A DNA stretch of 64,000 nucleotides from Neoconidiobolus thromboides FSU 785 (GCA_025603075.1 MU626260.1:248001-312000), one strand, 5' to 3'. Positions 38,191-49,976 are shown, numbered from the stretch's first letter. Made by a program: numbers and translations. Notes: generated by a model not told the origin, from the sequence alone.

Positions 38191-39495
38191 ATGTCGATTA
38201 TTCAATTTCAATTTTATATATTTTTATTTTTATGGCAGGCCATTATTAACACACAAATAGTCCCATTGTCTAGAGGTTATTGTATATTAATGAAGAATCA
38301 AATTTATTATTTAGGTGGTAGTACAAGTAATAATAATAAAGAAATGGAATCAAATAAAAATGTATATGCTTTGGATTTAAGTCAGCCAATTCATTTAAAC
38401 AATAATCAAGCGCCATGGAAGAAAATAAATAGCAAAATAAATCAAACAGTTGATTGGGATGGAAGTCGAATTCTAACTAAAGATGAAGACAAAATATTGA
38501 GTTTTGGTGGCTCCGTAAAAAACATTAGTTTCTTTAATGAATTAAATATAAAAAATATGAGTTTAACTATTTTAAATAAAGAGTCTTTGAAATTACCAGG
38601 TATTCAACAAGATATTCATACTATTATTCAGCCTAATTTAGTACAGCATAATAATTTTGCTTATTTATTTGGTGGTATAATAATTAATAAACGATCGGAA
38701 AGGGAGACAATTAATGGCCTATATCAATATAATATTACAAAAAAAAGTTGGATGAAATTACAATTGAGCTTAAATAATAAATATGGAACCGATTCAGTTT
38801 ATATTAATAATACCATCTACTCTGTTGGAGGGTATAAAGAGGGTAAACGCGTGAAATTAGATACAATTGATATCATAAAATTTGATAAAACAATTAGTTT
38901 AAGTAACCATAATTTAACAGGAGATATACCAAAATCAACTGCTTACACTGCCGTTTTTGGCGACAATTTTATGTATTTGATAGCATCCGATGATAGCTTT
39001 AAACAAGAGAATGAACTTTATATATTAAATCTGATAACATTAACATGGCAAAAAGTACAAATTGAAAACTTACAATTAAGACCCATGGCATGTACAATTG
39101 TTTATAAGAATTTCATCATACATTCTTTTGGTGGTGGTATGAATGATGGAATGGATCAAACTCAAATTATAGATATCAATACATTAACTAAAGTATATTC
39201 AACAAACAATACACTTAATAATCCAACTAGAGATATAGCAAATAATACTAATAATAATGTAACAATAGTGGATTCAAATTATCAAAAAGCATTGATTGGT
39301 GGAATTGTTGGAACTATTGTTTTCATTGGACTGGTTGGATTGGGTTTAGCTTTTTATTATAGGAAAGTTAATGAGAATAAACATTACAACAAGATAATTA
39401 AACTACCAACTAATGATGACTTTGAAACACCGCCTGATTATGCCCCTCTTTCTAACCTAGAAACCCCTTACTTTACTCCTAAACTTAAATTGTAA
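38191..39495 (+). CDS. secreted/single-pass kelch-repeat membrane protein
   Basis: Single exon, 434 residues. A hydrophobic leader (about residues 5-22, FQFYIFLFLWQAI) looks like a signal peptide. The body has kelch-type beta-propeller repeats: GYCILMKNQIYYLGGST, NNFAYLFGGIIINKR, VYINNTIYSVGGYKEG, FGDNFMYLIASD and VYKNFIIHSFGGGMND. One transmembrane helix lies at about 367-390 (ALIGGIVGTIVFIGLVGLG), followed by a basic stop-transfer YYRK and a 42-residue cytosolic tail with two proline-rich patches (TPPDYAPL, TPYFTPKL). The topology suggests an extracellular propeller on a surface protein, as seen in many fungal kelch membrane proteins of unknown ligand. Its function is not inferable. Confidence 0.8.
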   Translation: MSIIQFQFYIFLFLWQAIINTQIVPLSRGYCILMKNQIYYLGGSTSNNNKEMESNKNVYALDLSQPIHLNNNQAPWKKINSKINQTVDWDGSRILTKDEDKILSFGGSVKNISFFNELNIKNMSLTILNKESLKLPGIQQDIHTIIQPNLVQHNNFAYLFGGIIINKRSERETINGLYQYNITKKSWMKLQLSLNNKYGTDSVYINNTIYSVGGYKEGKRVKLDTIDIIKFDKTISLSNHNLTGDIPKSTAYTAVFGDNFMYLIASDDSFKQENELYILNLITLTWQKVQIENLQLRPMACTIVYKNFIIHSFGGGMNDGMDQTQIIDINTLTKVYSTNNTLNNPTRDIANNTNNNVTIVDSNYQKALIGGIVGTIVFIGLVGLGLAFYYRKVNENKHYNKIIKLPTNDDFETPPDYAPLSNLETPYFTPKLKL

Positions 39496-39607
39496 TTTAT
39501 CTTATAAAGTTTTATTATTATTAAAAAAAAATAATTAATATAAAATAAGTGTAACTTCAAATATAAGCTTTGATTAGAATTAAAGTATTTTATTATTTTT
39601 GTTGAAT

Positions 39608-40300
39608 TTATTTGGAAGTAATGACTAATTCGAGGAACTAAATAATAATAATTAAAATTACTTTAAAATAAATAGTAAAATTATTTACATCTTCATAACG
39701 AATTTGAATAACACCATCCGAATCTGTATCGAAACGACGGAAAGAGTCTGTTAACATTTTAATAGTAACACAAACCTATAAAAAGCAATAAGCAACAATC
39801 CTATAAAAGCAATCAAATCAATAAAAACAATTTCTTACTTGAATAAAGTTATCAAAGGTGATGTCGCCTTTTGATTTACGGTCAAATTTTTTAATTAGGA
39901 GACCAACAAAACGCTCCGATAAATTATAACCAAAGGTGCGTAAAGCCATTGATAACTCTTGTTTATCAATAGTACCTGAACGATCCCTATCAAAAGATTG
40001 AAAGCATTGTTTCCATTGCTCAATATACTGCCAAAGCCCTTGAAACTCATTAAACCCAATGGTACCACTTTGATCTTGATCAAACATATTCACCATTAAT
40101 CGTACAGTTTCAATATTAAATGGGGACCAATCGCCTGATTAAAGAGGTTGATTTTAAAAACTCGATGTTCTTTAATTAAACTATATAAAATTACCATTAA
40201 TTAATGCTTTTTGTAATTCTTCAGCTGTAAGTTGACCAGATTTATCAGTATCAACTGCTTGAAACCATTGCCATAATTGTTGTGGATTATTTTGGCTCAT
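39608..40300 (-). CDS. penta-EF-hand calcium-binding protein (ALG-2/Pef1-like)
   Basis: Calcium-sensing adaptor of the penta-EF-hand family (ALG-2, peflin, yeast Pef1), which binds ESCRT and COPII partners in animals. Exons 40300-40195, 40134-39839, 39775-39689 and 39637-39608 sum to 519 nt, 172 residues. EF loops visible: DTDKSGQLTAEE (EF1), DQDQSGTIGFNE (EF2), DRDRSGTIDKQE (EF3), a degenerate DRKSKGDITFDN (EF4) and DTDSDGVIQIRY (EF5). The segment NGDWSPFNIETVRLMVNMFD is the typical linker of ALG-2. The protein lacks the long Gly/Pro-rich N-terminus found in yeast Pef1, starting at MSQNNPQQLWQWF. It ends EDFLELVITSK-stop in a 30-nt last exon. Confidence 0.9.
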
Positions 40301-40516
40301 TATTTTTATCTATTAATAATTAATAAAATTTGATCTAGCTTGTTCTTGTACTTATTTTACCTTCGATTTTTAAAAAAAAGCTAACCAGTAAATTTTGAAT
40401 TCATACATATCTAAGAGTCAATCAATGAATGACACAATAATAGAGTAATCAGTTTATTTTCCTTGACAGTTTTCGTGTTATATATTTTTTTACTGTTGAT
40501 TCGAACAAATAGAAAG

Positions 40517-40588
40517 TCTCGGGTAGTATAGTGGTGAGTATCCCCGCCTGTCACGCGGGAGACCGGGGTTCAATTCCCCGCTCGAGAG
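40517..40588 (+). tRNA. tRNA-Asp (anticodon GTC)
   Basis: Acceptor TCTCGGG pairs with CTCGAGA (one G-T pair), the anticodon stem CCCGC/GCGGG encloses CTGTCAC (anticodon GTC), and the T arm is CGGGG-TTCAATT-CCCCG. Discriminator G. No intron. Confidence 0.95.
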
Positions 40589-40797
40589 TCTTCTTTTTAA
40601 AACTTAAATTGTAAAAATAACATTCTTATAATATTTCAACAGATATCAACGTGTTTCATTTTCAGTCTACGATTCTTCATCGCTTGTTTATTAGTTATAC
40701 CATCAATAATCTAAAATTTCAAAGATGTCCTAGTATTGCTACAAATAATTTTACCATTTCGTTCATTTTCTATCCAACATAAAATTTTAAAACATTA

Positions 40798-40887
40798 TAT
40801 ACGAATGTCTATTTGTTTAATTTTGCTAATTTTCTAGTTAATAGCGCTTAATAAATGAAAGCAAATAAAACCAAAATACTTTCATAC
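40798..40887 (-). mobile_element. foldback MITE copy 11 (strongly decayed)
   Basis: Recognisable by ACGAATGTCTATTTGTTTAA, the AATAGCGCTTAATAAATG core and a CTTTCATAC end. About 15 bp shorter than intact copies. Confidence 0.55.
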
Positions 40888-40961
40888 AATAAACCATCTT
40901 GTAGTCATGAAATAATTTAAATACAATTTTTCTTATATAGCTTGAAGGCATCATAGACTAA

Positions 40962-41068
40962 ATATGGGGATGCATTTTTTTGTTTAGGAACTTATTAATA
41001 ATCTTTCCACTCAAATAGCGTTTGAAAAATGGAAAAAGTAATGAAGTCAAAAAGAACATCCCCCTATA
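40962..41068 (-). mobile_element. foldback MITE copy 12
   Basis: ATATGGGGATGCATTTTTTT ... CTCAAATAGCGTTTGAAAAA ... AACATCCCCCTATAT, with well-kept ends. Confidence 0.88.
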
Positions 41069-42814
41069 TTGAGTAATTAAAAAGTTAAATAGCTGACGCG
41101 TTTAGTTTCCAACGTCCTCAAGCTGTGTAAGAAAAAGTATGTTTAAATTATTTTAGTAACATTGGTATTAAAACTTGACACAATTTCTTTGGTACTTTCA
41201 TCTTACTTTTTCTATAATTTTAACGAGTTCCACCCTATAGCCAATGACCAACCTCACTATAAACCTTCAGTTAGAATTTCGAAGCAAACTCAGATTTCCA
41301 ATATTTAATTCTCAACGGGAAATTTACTAAACGGAAATATCTTACGATTACTTTAAAGCCTCAAATATCAACATTAAATTATGTTAGATTATTTCTAAAC
41401 AGGTTAACTCATATCAATTTGATTTTCTAAATTTAATATTAACACTTACCCGTTAAAGACTAAATGGTTCCAAACTATGTTATTATTTAACCGGTATCCT
41501 TTTAAATATCTACTATTTTGAGTTATGAAAATTAGGGGTATTGAGTAAATGTTAGAGCTGTTCTTTGACTTGTATTATAGTTTATATATTGATAAAAATA
41601 TTAATAATAATGAAAAGCTAACTTTTAAAAAAGGATAAAAACTTCCCAATCCTACTTTTTTATTATTGACATTATCTTACGATTTAGCTCGAGGTATCGA
41701 TTATCAAATCTTTGCTTATTTTAGATAATAATTTTTTTACATTATTTACAAGTATTTTATCGAACTGTTCTATACAATAGATTAGATAAGGTAGGGATAG
41801 TATTTTATTAATATAATATAAAAATATAAAAATTAACTTATTTCATTTTAGATCTTAAATTAGTCATTTTTAATAAGCCAAGAGTTAGGTATTATTTTTT
41901 ATCTACATTAAACAAACAAGATATTTTTCATATATAGTAAAACAGTTTATATGTAATATTAAATAGTCGTTTTTTATTAATTTTTTAATTTCTGATACTA
42001 AATTACCATATTTTATGAAATAAGGGAGATTGTGACGCCATAGCTAATGGCCAATTAAAGACAAAAAGACTAAAAGGAAAGTTCAAATTAGAAACTGAGG
42101 GTGGAAGTAAAAAAGCGGAATAATTGAGTTCCTCAAAAGGACCAGATTCCCAAAAAATTGTCAAAAAGTTAAAACTACAACTTAAAAATAATCAGTTGAA
42201 AAAATACATTAAAATATCTAATCAATTGATTAATTTAATATATTAAAATCTATTGAAATCAAAATTAAACTTTATAGTATCTAAATAGTGGCTTTAAAAT
42301 ATTAAATGATGAGGTTAACTAAATATTAAGTATTTTATTATAATTAATAAGTTTTAGGCTAATTTTTTTACTTTTATTTACTAACTTTAAATATTTTAAG
42401 TCAATAAAAAAATGCGAAGTTGATCCGAAGTGAAACTAAAAATTCTATTTTTTAGAACAATCCTTTAGTTATTGGAATTGTTACATGTTCTATTTATTAG
42501 GCAACTTTATTTTTATCACTTCAAATCAAAATAATTTAAAAATAACATTGGATATATTTATAAACTACTACCCAATCAAATCAATTTGATTCGTAATGAT
42601 TTCATAATTTATAAAACTGCTCAGCTTTGTCATTGAGAAATCATCCAACATCTTTTTACTAATTTACAAAATCTTATCGAATGATTTGTCGACTCAATGG
42701 ATAAATTTTAGTATAAAAAGCTAAGCAAAGAAAGGGAATAATCATTTTTCTTTTTATATTTTTTTAAATCGAATCTACATCGATTAGTAATCATTCTACA
42801 TCAAGCAACTAATT

Positions 42815-43750
42815 ATGCCTGATAGCTTATTAACATACAGTCATAACATAAACAGATCATATTATACTCACAATCCTGAATACAAATTGGACAACCATAC
42901 AAGTCAAAGAGACAATAGCAATCCACAGGATTTAGAGTCAACATACAACAAAGACAATTATACAGTATATCCAACCCAAAATATACAAAATTTAGGTTAC
43001 AATATATATGCTGATAATTTGAACCAAATGTATCCGCATTATTTGCCTGGTTATGTGAACAACAATGATAAGCAAATATCCCATCAATATTCTAATAGTG
43101 TACAAAATGAAGTTAAAACGGAAGAGATATCCCCACCTATTCACTCAGACTATGATATTAATCATAATTTGAAATCAACTCTATCAGTCCCTACCCCTGT
43201 CCTTGATAATCAGCATTCACCACAAAACATAAACCGAGGTTTCGAAATGAATAGTATGCCATCAAGATCGCTGAATTATGATGTCAACGCTCCATATAAT
43301 TTACCGCTTATCAATAGCTATAACGGAATGAGTCAATCATCTCAGTTCTATTCCCAAAGCATATTCATGAACCCATACCAAGTGATGCAGCCTGCTAGTT
43401 ACCCTGGATTAACTAATACAATCCCTATGATAAAAGAGCCTATTCTACCTATCCCACAAAAGCTTCACAACGAACAGCCTCATAGTAGTGACTATAACAA
43501 AAAATTTAATCAAATTGCTTCCAGCCCTACTAGTACAACTCGTAAGAGAAGTGGACCATTACCTAAGATTATCCCATGTTCTCATCCCGGATGTGAGAAA
43601 AAGTTTAGTAGACTTTATAATATGAAGGCGCATTTGGAAATCCATAACCCAGTTCGTATCAAGCAATTTCAATGTCATATATGTTCTCGTCGGTTTTCTA
43701 GAAAGCACGATCTCACGCGTCATATCAAAGTAATCCACAAGGCTCTTTAA
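42815..43750 (+). CDS. C2H2 zinc-finger transcription factor
   Basis: Single exon, 311 residues. The first 250 residues are low in order and rich in Asn, Ser, Tyr, Pro and Gln (for example YNIYADNLNQMYPHYLPGY), like activation regions. Two classical zinc fingers end the protein: CSHPGCEKKFSRLYNMKAH (C255 to H277, C-x4-C) and CHICSRRFSRKHDLTRH (C287 to H308), separated by NPVRIKQF in place of the usual TGEKPF linker. The FSRLYN(M/L)K and FSRKHDL helices are a pairing common in early-diverging fungal regulators. A short basic patch TTRKRSGPLPK precedes the fingers and may be the nuclear signal. The target genes are unknown. Confidence 0.88.
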   Translation: MPDSLLTYSHNINRSYYTHNPEYKLDNHTSQRDNSNPQDLESTYNKDNYTVYPTQNIQNLGYNIYADNLNQMYPHYLPGYVNNNDKQISHQYSNSVQNEVKTEEISPPIHSDYDINHNLKSTLSVPTPVLDNQHSPQNINRGFEMNSMPSRSLNYDVNAPYNLPLINSYNGMSQSSQFYSQSIFMNPYQVMQPASYPGLTNTIPMIKEPILPIPQKLHNEQPHSSDYNKKFNQIASSPTSTTRKRSGPLPKIIPCSHPGCEKKFSRLYNMKAHLEIHNPVRIKQFQCHICSRRFSRKHDLTRHIKVIHKAL

Positions 43751-45337
43751 TTGCTAATTGCTTTACTCTAGTGTAATTTTAATATTATTTAACTTGCTAA
43801 TTAAATTTCTTCAATTGTACATATTTTAATTAAAGATAATTTATACAATATCATAGTTAATTTCTTTGTGGAGTATTTTTCTAGAGTGACTGTTTTTTTG
43901 ATGTCTAAGGAATATTCATAAATTATACTGTAATTCTTTTAAAATACTTGGTTATTAATTGGTCAAGTTTTAAAGTTTATCCTTGACTCATCTTGGAATA
44001 ATTTAAAGTCAAAAAATATGAGATCCCAAAAAAAATCAACTAAACGGAAAATAGTTAAAAAAATTTGTTAATAAAGTGGCTAAATTATTCAAGTTCTAAA
44101 ATTGATAAATCAAATTAAATAGAAATATATTTTATATAAAATCAAAAAATTTATTTCAATTATTTTAGCATAAATAGTGATATAAAAAATATGTTTATTC
44201 TATAAATTATAGTTTAAGATCAAGATATTGATATTCTTTCTTTTTCTAATAGGCTAAATAGTAATAAATTTGATATAAAAGCTTTAGTTTATAAATTAAT
44301 TTTTATAGTTTTTTATTCATTTAAATGATTTTTATTTAATTAAAGTAAAATGGTACAAACAGAACATTTACTTATTAAATACAACAAATTACGCCTAAAT
44401 TATATATTATATAGCAATAAAAGATATTTAAAGTAATTGTAGAATTTATCTAAAAAACTGTTAATATAATGACAATTTTTGATAGAGGCTTTTGATGAAC
44501 ACTGATTCTAACGTTAAGAATTATTTAATATTCTATTTAAAATAATTGAACAAAATTAATATATTCTATTTATAAAAAATGTAAGATAAGGATAGTATAG
44601 TAATAAATCTATAGTTAATTTATACTAATTGAGCTGTGACAATAAATGGTGGAGTGAAGACACCTCCATTTATTATCTTGGATTTTAAAAACTAAGGCTT
44701 TTTGTGAAGTTGTGTAAGAATGTATAGGTAATTGGAAAGAATAAAACAAGTATAGGGATAATGTTAAAGTTACTATGGAGGCAAGATGGTGCAGAATGCG
44801 GCTAAACAATAAAAAGGGGCTTTTAATTATTTATTGGTGACTTTAAGGTAACCGTGATTAACATGATGGCTTAATTGTTGTAAAACAGTTCTTTTAATAT
44901 GTTATTTTTAAATTTATCATTAAAATTATCATGTATCTTTTTTATATAACATTTGTTATTTTGTTTTTAAGTTTGACTATTTTTTTATGATAAAGTAGAT
45001 TTTTTGAATGCTTTTCAATGTCATTGTGCTTTTTTAGTATATTTAATATGAGGATATGTTTTTGTGTTTAAGTATTTTACTAACAATTTTCCGACTCAAA
45101 TGACATTTAAAGAATGGAAAAATTGATAAAGCTAAAAAGAACACTCCCCTATATTCTGTTTTTATATCAGGAAGGTGATGACAATTCATTTATTTTTATA
45201 ACTTTAGCAAATAAATACTTGCTTAAAAAGCCTTTGTTTTTTAAGAGATTAAAGAGCCAATAACAACATTTAAAAAACAATCCCACTGTAATTTGAAAAA
45301 ATAAAACAAAAGATTGATTTGGCTTTGAAAATATAAG
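43751..45337. other. intergenic 1.6 kb, one MITE
   Basis: AT-rich spacer with the foldback element at 45046-45153. A 64-codon minus-strand ORF at 44615-44809 has no support. Confidence 0.55.
45046..45153 (-). mobile_element. foldback MITE copy 13
   Basis: AATATGAGGATATGTTTTTG ... CAAATGACATTTAAAGAATG ... ACACTCCCCTATAT. The central AGCGCT is lost here. Confidence 0.82.
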
Positions 45338-47424
45338 ATGGGTAAAAGAAACAAAAAGAACTCAATAAAAGAAAAAGAAGTGGATAATGAAGTGGATAAA
45401 AAAGAACATAGCATAAAGAGTAGTCAGAGTTATCTTAAATTTATTAGCTTAATTCAATCAAATCGGAACATGATGCGTTTAAAAGATAGAAAGGATGTAC
45501 CAGAGTTGTAAGTATACTATTACTATTTTAGTGTTATTTGTTCAACCCAATATTAGTTATGTAACACAAACTGTAGTTCCAGAAATTCATAGGTTAGCCG
45601 ATGAATTTTTAAAAGCGGTTGACGCCAAGCTTCCAAAATTGGATGAGGAGCCAAAAGAGATCACTGAGTCAAAGGATAATAATGATAAGAAAGTAAATAG
45701 TGATAAGAAAGGAAATGAAAAGAAAGCAAGTGATAAAAAAGCGAAAGATAAGAAAGCTAATGGTGACAAGAAGGCAAATGATAATAAAAAAGGAAACGAT
45801 GATAAAAAAATAAATGATGAATTTATAGATGAAGAAGAAATAATAACCGAAGTTAAGAAAGTAGTATCTATATATAATTAAAAAAATATAACTAATATTA
45901 AATAGGAAGAACTTACATTACAATTTGGACATATCAATATTGCAAGGAAAGCTACCTTGAAGCAGCTTTGTTGCGTTATCCTTCCAGTTGATGTGAAAGC
46001 AATTTATCAAGATTGTGAGTTATTTTATTTTGTTTCAATACACTTTATTTATATTTTAATTATAAGATTTATTAGATTCATTTCAAGAATTAATTTACAA
46101 ATGCCACAGTTGTGGAGTTAAAATCATTTATGCTTTAAATACAAGATATTTGAATAAAAGGTATTCAAAAATATATAAAGATTGTTATTCCATACAAAGC
46201 ATTGGGGTGCCACTCAAATTTCAAGACTTGAAAGAGTTTCAAGAGTTAGATAGGGTATGTAGTAGATTACGTTACCATTATGTTATGGAATTTAGTAAAA
46301 AAAGTATATATCCAAATAAATATAAACAGAGTCCATTATGGGTTGCAGCATACTATGGGATAACATGTCCAAATATCATTTATCAATGTTTAAGTCATGA
46401 TCGTAAACAGTTGTTACATAGAGATTATCAATACAAATGTACACCATTAGAAATAGCATATAGACGAAATCAAACGTTTTTTATTAGAATGTTTGAAAAA
46501 TTGATTGACAAAGAATTACCAATTGACGAAGAAGGGGAAAAAGAAAAACTTAATCAATTAGTAGCTTCTTATTTTTCAGTCAATAGCAATATATTATGTA
46601 ACGAAAATGATAAGCCAAGGCCATTAAGTTTTGTTCCAGATCCAATGAATTTAAAATTTATCAATGACAATTATTCAACTTCGAACATAATAACATTAAC
46701 TGGAAGAATGGATAGTAGAGAAATCAGTGAAAGGTTTTTTAGATTATACTTTTATAATCAAAATTTATTCAATACTTTGATTTCAAAAATATTACCACCC
46801 CACCATCGCAGGCTAGCTTGGATTGTCACAAGGTTTGCGTTAGTATCTAAAGATCCAGCTACTCTCGTTGCAGCATTAAATTATTATAATTTAAGGTTTT
46901 CAAATGTATTATATAACCATTGTAATTTAATCACACGTAGTAAAACAAGTTCCTTATTTAAACCCATGAGTATAATTAATAATAATGTCGTCAAAGAATA
47001 TGATTTAAGCTCTGAAACACTGTTAGTGTTAGCAGCAAAAATGAATTTACAAGATCAGGTTTTAATTATACTAATACATATCTTAAAAATATATTCTAAC
47101 AAAATAAATTACGCTTTTCCTTTTTCAAGTCATATGGTATTAACTAATAGAGCTGTTACCCCTTACGACGATGGTAGAGTCAACTATAAATATTTAAAAG
47201 ATGTGTTACCTATGCATTATTTTAACAAAAGAGATTCAGATGGATTCAATGCAATTGACTATGCAGTTAAATTCAATATGACCTATGTCATCCCCTGGTT
47301 TGTTTATTATTTAGGGTTCTCTTCAGGTTTTGGTAACCCACTTACTGTCTCTTTTGATAAACCTTTATTTGAAAGACCCCCTTTCGATAAATCTTCATTT
47401 GATAAACCCTTTTCTTTTTTATAA
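45338..47424 (+). CDS. unrecognised 646-residue protein with zinc-ribbon-like and ankyrin-like segments
   Basis: Four exons (45338-45507, 45557-45860, 45906-46014, 46067-47424) sum to 1941 nt. The basic N-terminus is MGKRNKKNSIKEKEVD, then VTQTVVPEIHRLADEFLKAV and a highly charged Lys/Asp/Asn repeat (DKKVNSDKKGNEKKASDKKA and on), probably disordered. ARKATLKQLCCVILP plus YKCHSCGVKIIYALN supply paired cysteines that could bind zinc. Further on, SPLWVAAYYG and TPLEIAYRRNQTFFIRMF resemble ankyrin-repeat halves, and SSETLLVLAAKMNLQDQVLI and DSDGFNAIDYAVKFNMTYV repeat the pattern late in the protein. The C-terminus has three imperfect FDKPLFERPPFDKSSFDKP repeats. I do not recognise a family, and single ankyrin-like units alone are weak evidence. 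Confidence 0.7.
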
Positions 47425-47732
47425 AGTTTTGTTTGGTAGATTTGGTACTTTCTATTTATATTAATTTCAATTGTACCTTTATTTCGATTTTACTACTGTT
47501 GATAAAATAAAAATAAGCTCATTTGCTCATTTCGGTCTCATCCTTATTTAATCGAATTGGAGAGGAATCCCGATTTGATAATACTTTACAAACTTAGAAT
47601 GATAAAGTGGAATTATCTGAAAACTTGAACAATTAATTAAGCACAAATAAAACAAACTGTTACTGTTATTAAATTCATGTAGTATATGTAATTAAATATT
47701 TAGTTTAGTGTGAACTATCATGAGATCACGAA
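47425..47732. other. intergenic, no gene seen
   Basis: Short AT-rich spacer before tRNA-Val. Confidence 0.6.
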
Positions 47733-47806
47733 GTTTCCGTGGTGTAGTTGGTTATCACATCTGTCTAACACACAGAAGGTCTCCAGTTCGAATCTGGACG
47801 GAAACA
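47733..47806 (+). tRNA. tRNA-Val (anticodon AAC)
   Basis: Acceptor GTTTCCG pairs with CGGAAAC, the anticodon stem TCTGT/ACAGA encloses CTAACAC (anticodon AAC, read as inosine), and the T arm is TCCAG-TTCGAAT-CTGGA. Discriminator A. No intron. Confidence 0.96.
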
Positions 47807-48146
47807 TTTTTGACATTTGTCCATATTTAAAAATGGTGATAAATTAATATGGAGATCAAGCTGCTTTATTTTTGTTGAATGTGTTTCTGTGGAAGCTTTA
47901 TTTGATATGAATGTCAAGAGAAAAATGATATAATAATATCAAAGGATAATGCCATCGTCTAGTTTTTTTTAGTAAATTTAGTCCAATCGAATAGTTTAAT
48001 AGGTTTTATTAATGTAAATAAGTAACATTTGGTCCATCATATGTGAAGTTCAGAGCTATATTAAGCAATTACTAGAGCATCATTTGACACTAGTTAGCTA
48101 AATGATTTTAAGAAACTATTATAAAAAAACGATGGCAAAAGAATAA
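47807..48146. other. intergenic, subtilase upstream flank
   Basis: AT-rich. Nothing recognised apart from the TATA-like site called next. Confidence 0.5.
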
Positions 48147-48156
48147 TATAAAAAGG
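48147..48156 (+). promoter_or_regulatory. TATA-like box of subtilase gene
   Basis: TATAAAAAGG lies 30-39 bp before the proposed ATG at 48186, implying a very short leader if used. Confidence 0.4.
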
Positions 48157-48185
48157 ATAAAGATTAAGTGATAAATAATTTTAAA

Positions 48186-49352
48186 ATGAGATCTACTATT
48201 TTTATAACAAGTATTTTACTTCTAAAGTCCATTGTTTTGGCTAATCTTGCTCCCCTTCATTCCCCTACTAATGGTAATATAGTTGATCAAAGTTACATTA
48301 TCAATCTTAAGCCAAATACAAAATCCAGTTTAGATGCTCATGTTAATTATGTCAAGTCCTTATTTATTGAGCGTAATGGTATAAATAAGATCCAAGATGT
48401 TTATAATCATATTGGAAAATCGTACAGTGCTTATTTGACTGAAGATGTGTTGCAAAAGGTTCGTAGCCTGAGTGATGTTGCTTTTATCGAAAAAAATGTC
48501 AAAGTTAAATTAGATTCCGTCCAAACAAATGCCCCATGGGGTATATCTCGCATTTCCCAACGTAATTTTACTAATACATTTACTTACACTTATGACGGAA
48601 ATGGTGAAGGTGTAACTGTCTATGTCATTGATAGTGGTATTTTGATAACTCATCCAGAGTTTGAAGGAAGAGCTAAATTTGGTGCAAGGTTTACTACAGA
48701 CACTGATGATGATGGAGATGGTCTTGGTCATGGTACCCACTGTGCTGGTACTGTAGGCTCAAAAACTTATGGAGTAGCAAAAAAAGTAAATTTAGTAGCC
48801 GTTAAAGTCTTTGATAATGATGGCAATGGTAATTTTGCTAATATTATTTCTGCTATAAACTGGGTTGTTGGTGATAAAAGGGGTGCAAAAGGTAATGTTA
48901 TTAGTATGTCCCTTGGTGGTCCTGTTTCAGAATCTGTTAATTCAGCTATTGAAACTGCTTATCAAAAAGGGTTTGTGATTGTTGTTTCTGCTGGTAATGA
49001 TAGTAGAGACGCATGTACTAAGTCACCCGCTTCTTCTCCTAGTGCTATAACTGTAGCTGCATCGACTGCTAATGATGATGTATGGAGCCTCTCAAATACT
49101 GGCAAATGTGTCGATATATTTGCCCCTGGCTCACTTATAGTTTCTACTTACAATGATGGTAAAACAGATACCCTTTCTGGCACCTCTATGTCTACGCCAC
49201 ATGTTGCTGGGCTTGCTGCTTATTATCTTTCGAAAGAAGTTTTAACTAATTCCCAAATAACTCAAAAGATTTTAAAGACCGCAACAAAAGATGCTATCAA
49301 GAAAAACAAACCAGATACAGTTAATCTTTTAGCTTACAACAATATTGTTTAA
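48186..49352 (+). CDS. secreted proteinase K-like subtilisin (S8A)
   Basis: Extracellular serine endoprotease, 388 residues, single exon. The ATG at 48186 is chosen; the frame opens earlier only through a GTG at 48168. A signal peptide MRSTIFITSILLLKSIVLA is followed by an I9 propeptide (YIINLKPNTKSSLDAHVNY, ending near LDSV), then a mature start at about QTNAPWGISRIS. The catalytic triad is visible: Asp in VYVIDSGILITHPEF, His in GLGHGTHCAGTVG, Ser in LSGTSMSTPHVAGLAAY. The oxyanion Asn lies in VVSAGNDSRDAC. Cysteines at GTHCAGT, DACTK and GKCVD fit the proteinase K disulfide pattern. Such enzymes are expanded in saprotrophic and insect-associated fungi. Confidence 0.95.
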   Translation: MRSTIFITSILLLKSIVLANLAPLHSPTNGNIVDQSYIINLKPNTKSSLDAHVNYVKSLFIERNGINKIQDVYNHIGKSYSAYLTEDVLQKVRSLSDVAFIEKNVKVKLDSVQTNAPWGISRISQRNFTNTFTYTYDGNGEGVTVYVIDSGILITHPEFEGRAKFGARFTTDTDDDGDGLGHGTHCAGTVGSKTYGVAKKVNLVAVKVFDNDGNGNFANIISAINWVVGDKRGAKGNVISMSLGGPVSESVNSAIETAYQKGFVIVVSAGNDSRDACTKSPASSPSAITVAASTANDDVWSLSNTGKCVDIFAPGSLIVSTYNDGKTDTLSGTSMSTPHVAGLAAYYLSKEVLTNSQITQKILKTATKDAIKKNKPDTVNLLAYNNIV

Positions 49353-49976
49353 ATAAAGTTTATAATCTTATTCTTATGTCTTCATAAAGTTTGACTATTT
49401 AAAAAGCCTTGAAAAGTTATTCTTATTGTTCCTGTGAATGTCAATGGCAGTACCGACAAGGATATATATCGCATAGCTATAGTAGTAGCATTTTAAGATT
49501 AATATTCCAAGGATGTAAAAAAGCTTGAGTTTAATAGAATAATGCTATAAATCGAAAGTATAGTAATGGGGATGATTTTTTTGACTTCATTACTTTTTCC
49601 ACCTTTTAAGCGCTATTCGAGCGGAAAATTTGTTAGTAAAATTCTTAAACGCAAAAATACGTCCCCTAATTGTATATAAATTAATGATACAATGATCGAT
49701 TAAAGAATTAATTGTACTATATATACTATAGGTATGACGATTTAATTGTATAAAGCTAAAATAAAACCAAAGCTTTGATAAATAAAACGGACCCAAGATA
49801 GTATGCTTTGTATCATTTTTATAAATATTTTTTAAATAGTCTTTTTCTATATTTCACTGATGTTCAAATCCCTATTTTTTGCAAACTCAACTCAAATTTA
49901 GGAGCGTCTGCATAAATAATTAATAGCTATTAAAACTTCGAAATAAAATATCCTTTTTTCATTTAAGTAATTTTTA
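49353..49976. other. intergenic with one MITE
   Basis: Subtilase 3' flank and TAF4-A promoter side. It contains the foldback element at 49564-49669. Confidence 0.55.
49564..49669 (+). mobile_element. foldback MITE copy 14
   Basis: TAATGGGGATGATTTTTTTG ... CCACCTTTTAAGCGCTATTC ... ATACGTCCCCTAAT. Confidence 0.87.

Larger units (their letters stand above)
40589..42814. other. intergenic 2.2 kb with two MITEs
   Basis: Holds foldback elements at 40798-40887 and 40962-41068. A TATA-like TATAAAAAG near 42713 precedes the zinc-finger gene by about 100 bp. Nothing else recognised. Confidence 0.55.

Noticed and set aside
44615-44809. 64-codon minus-strand ORF with a hydrophobic start
   Set aside because: Isolated in AT-rich spacer, without exon partners or family resemblance.
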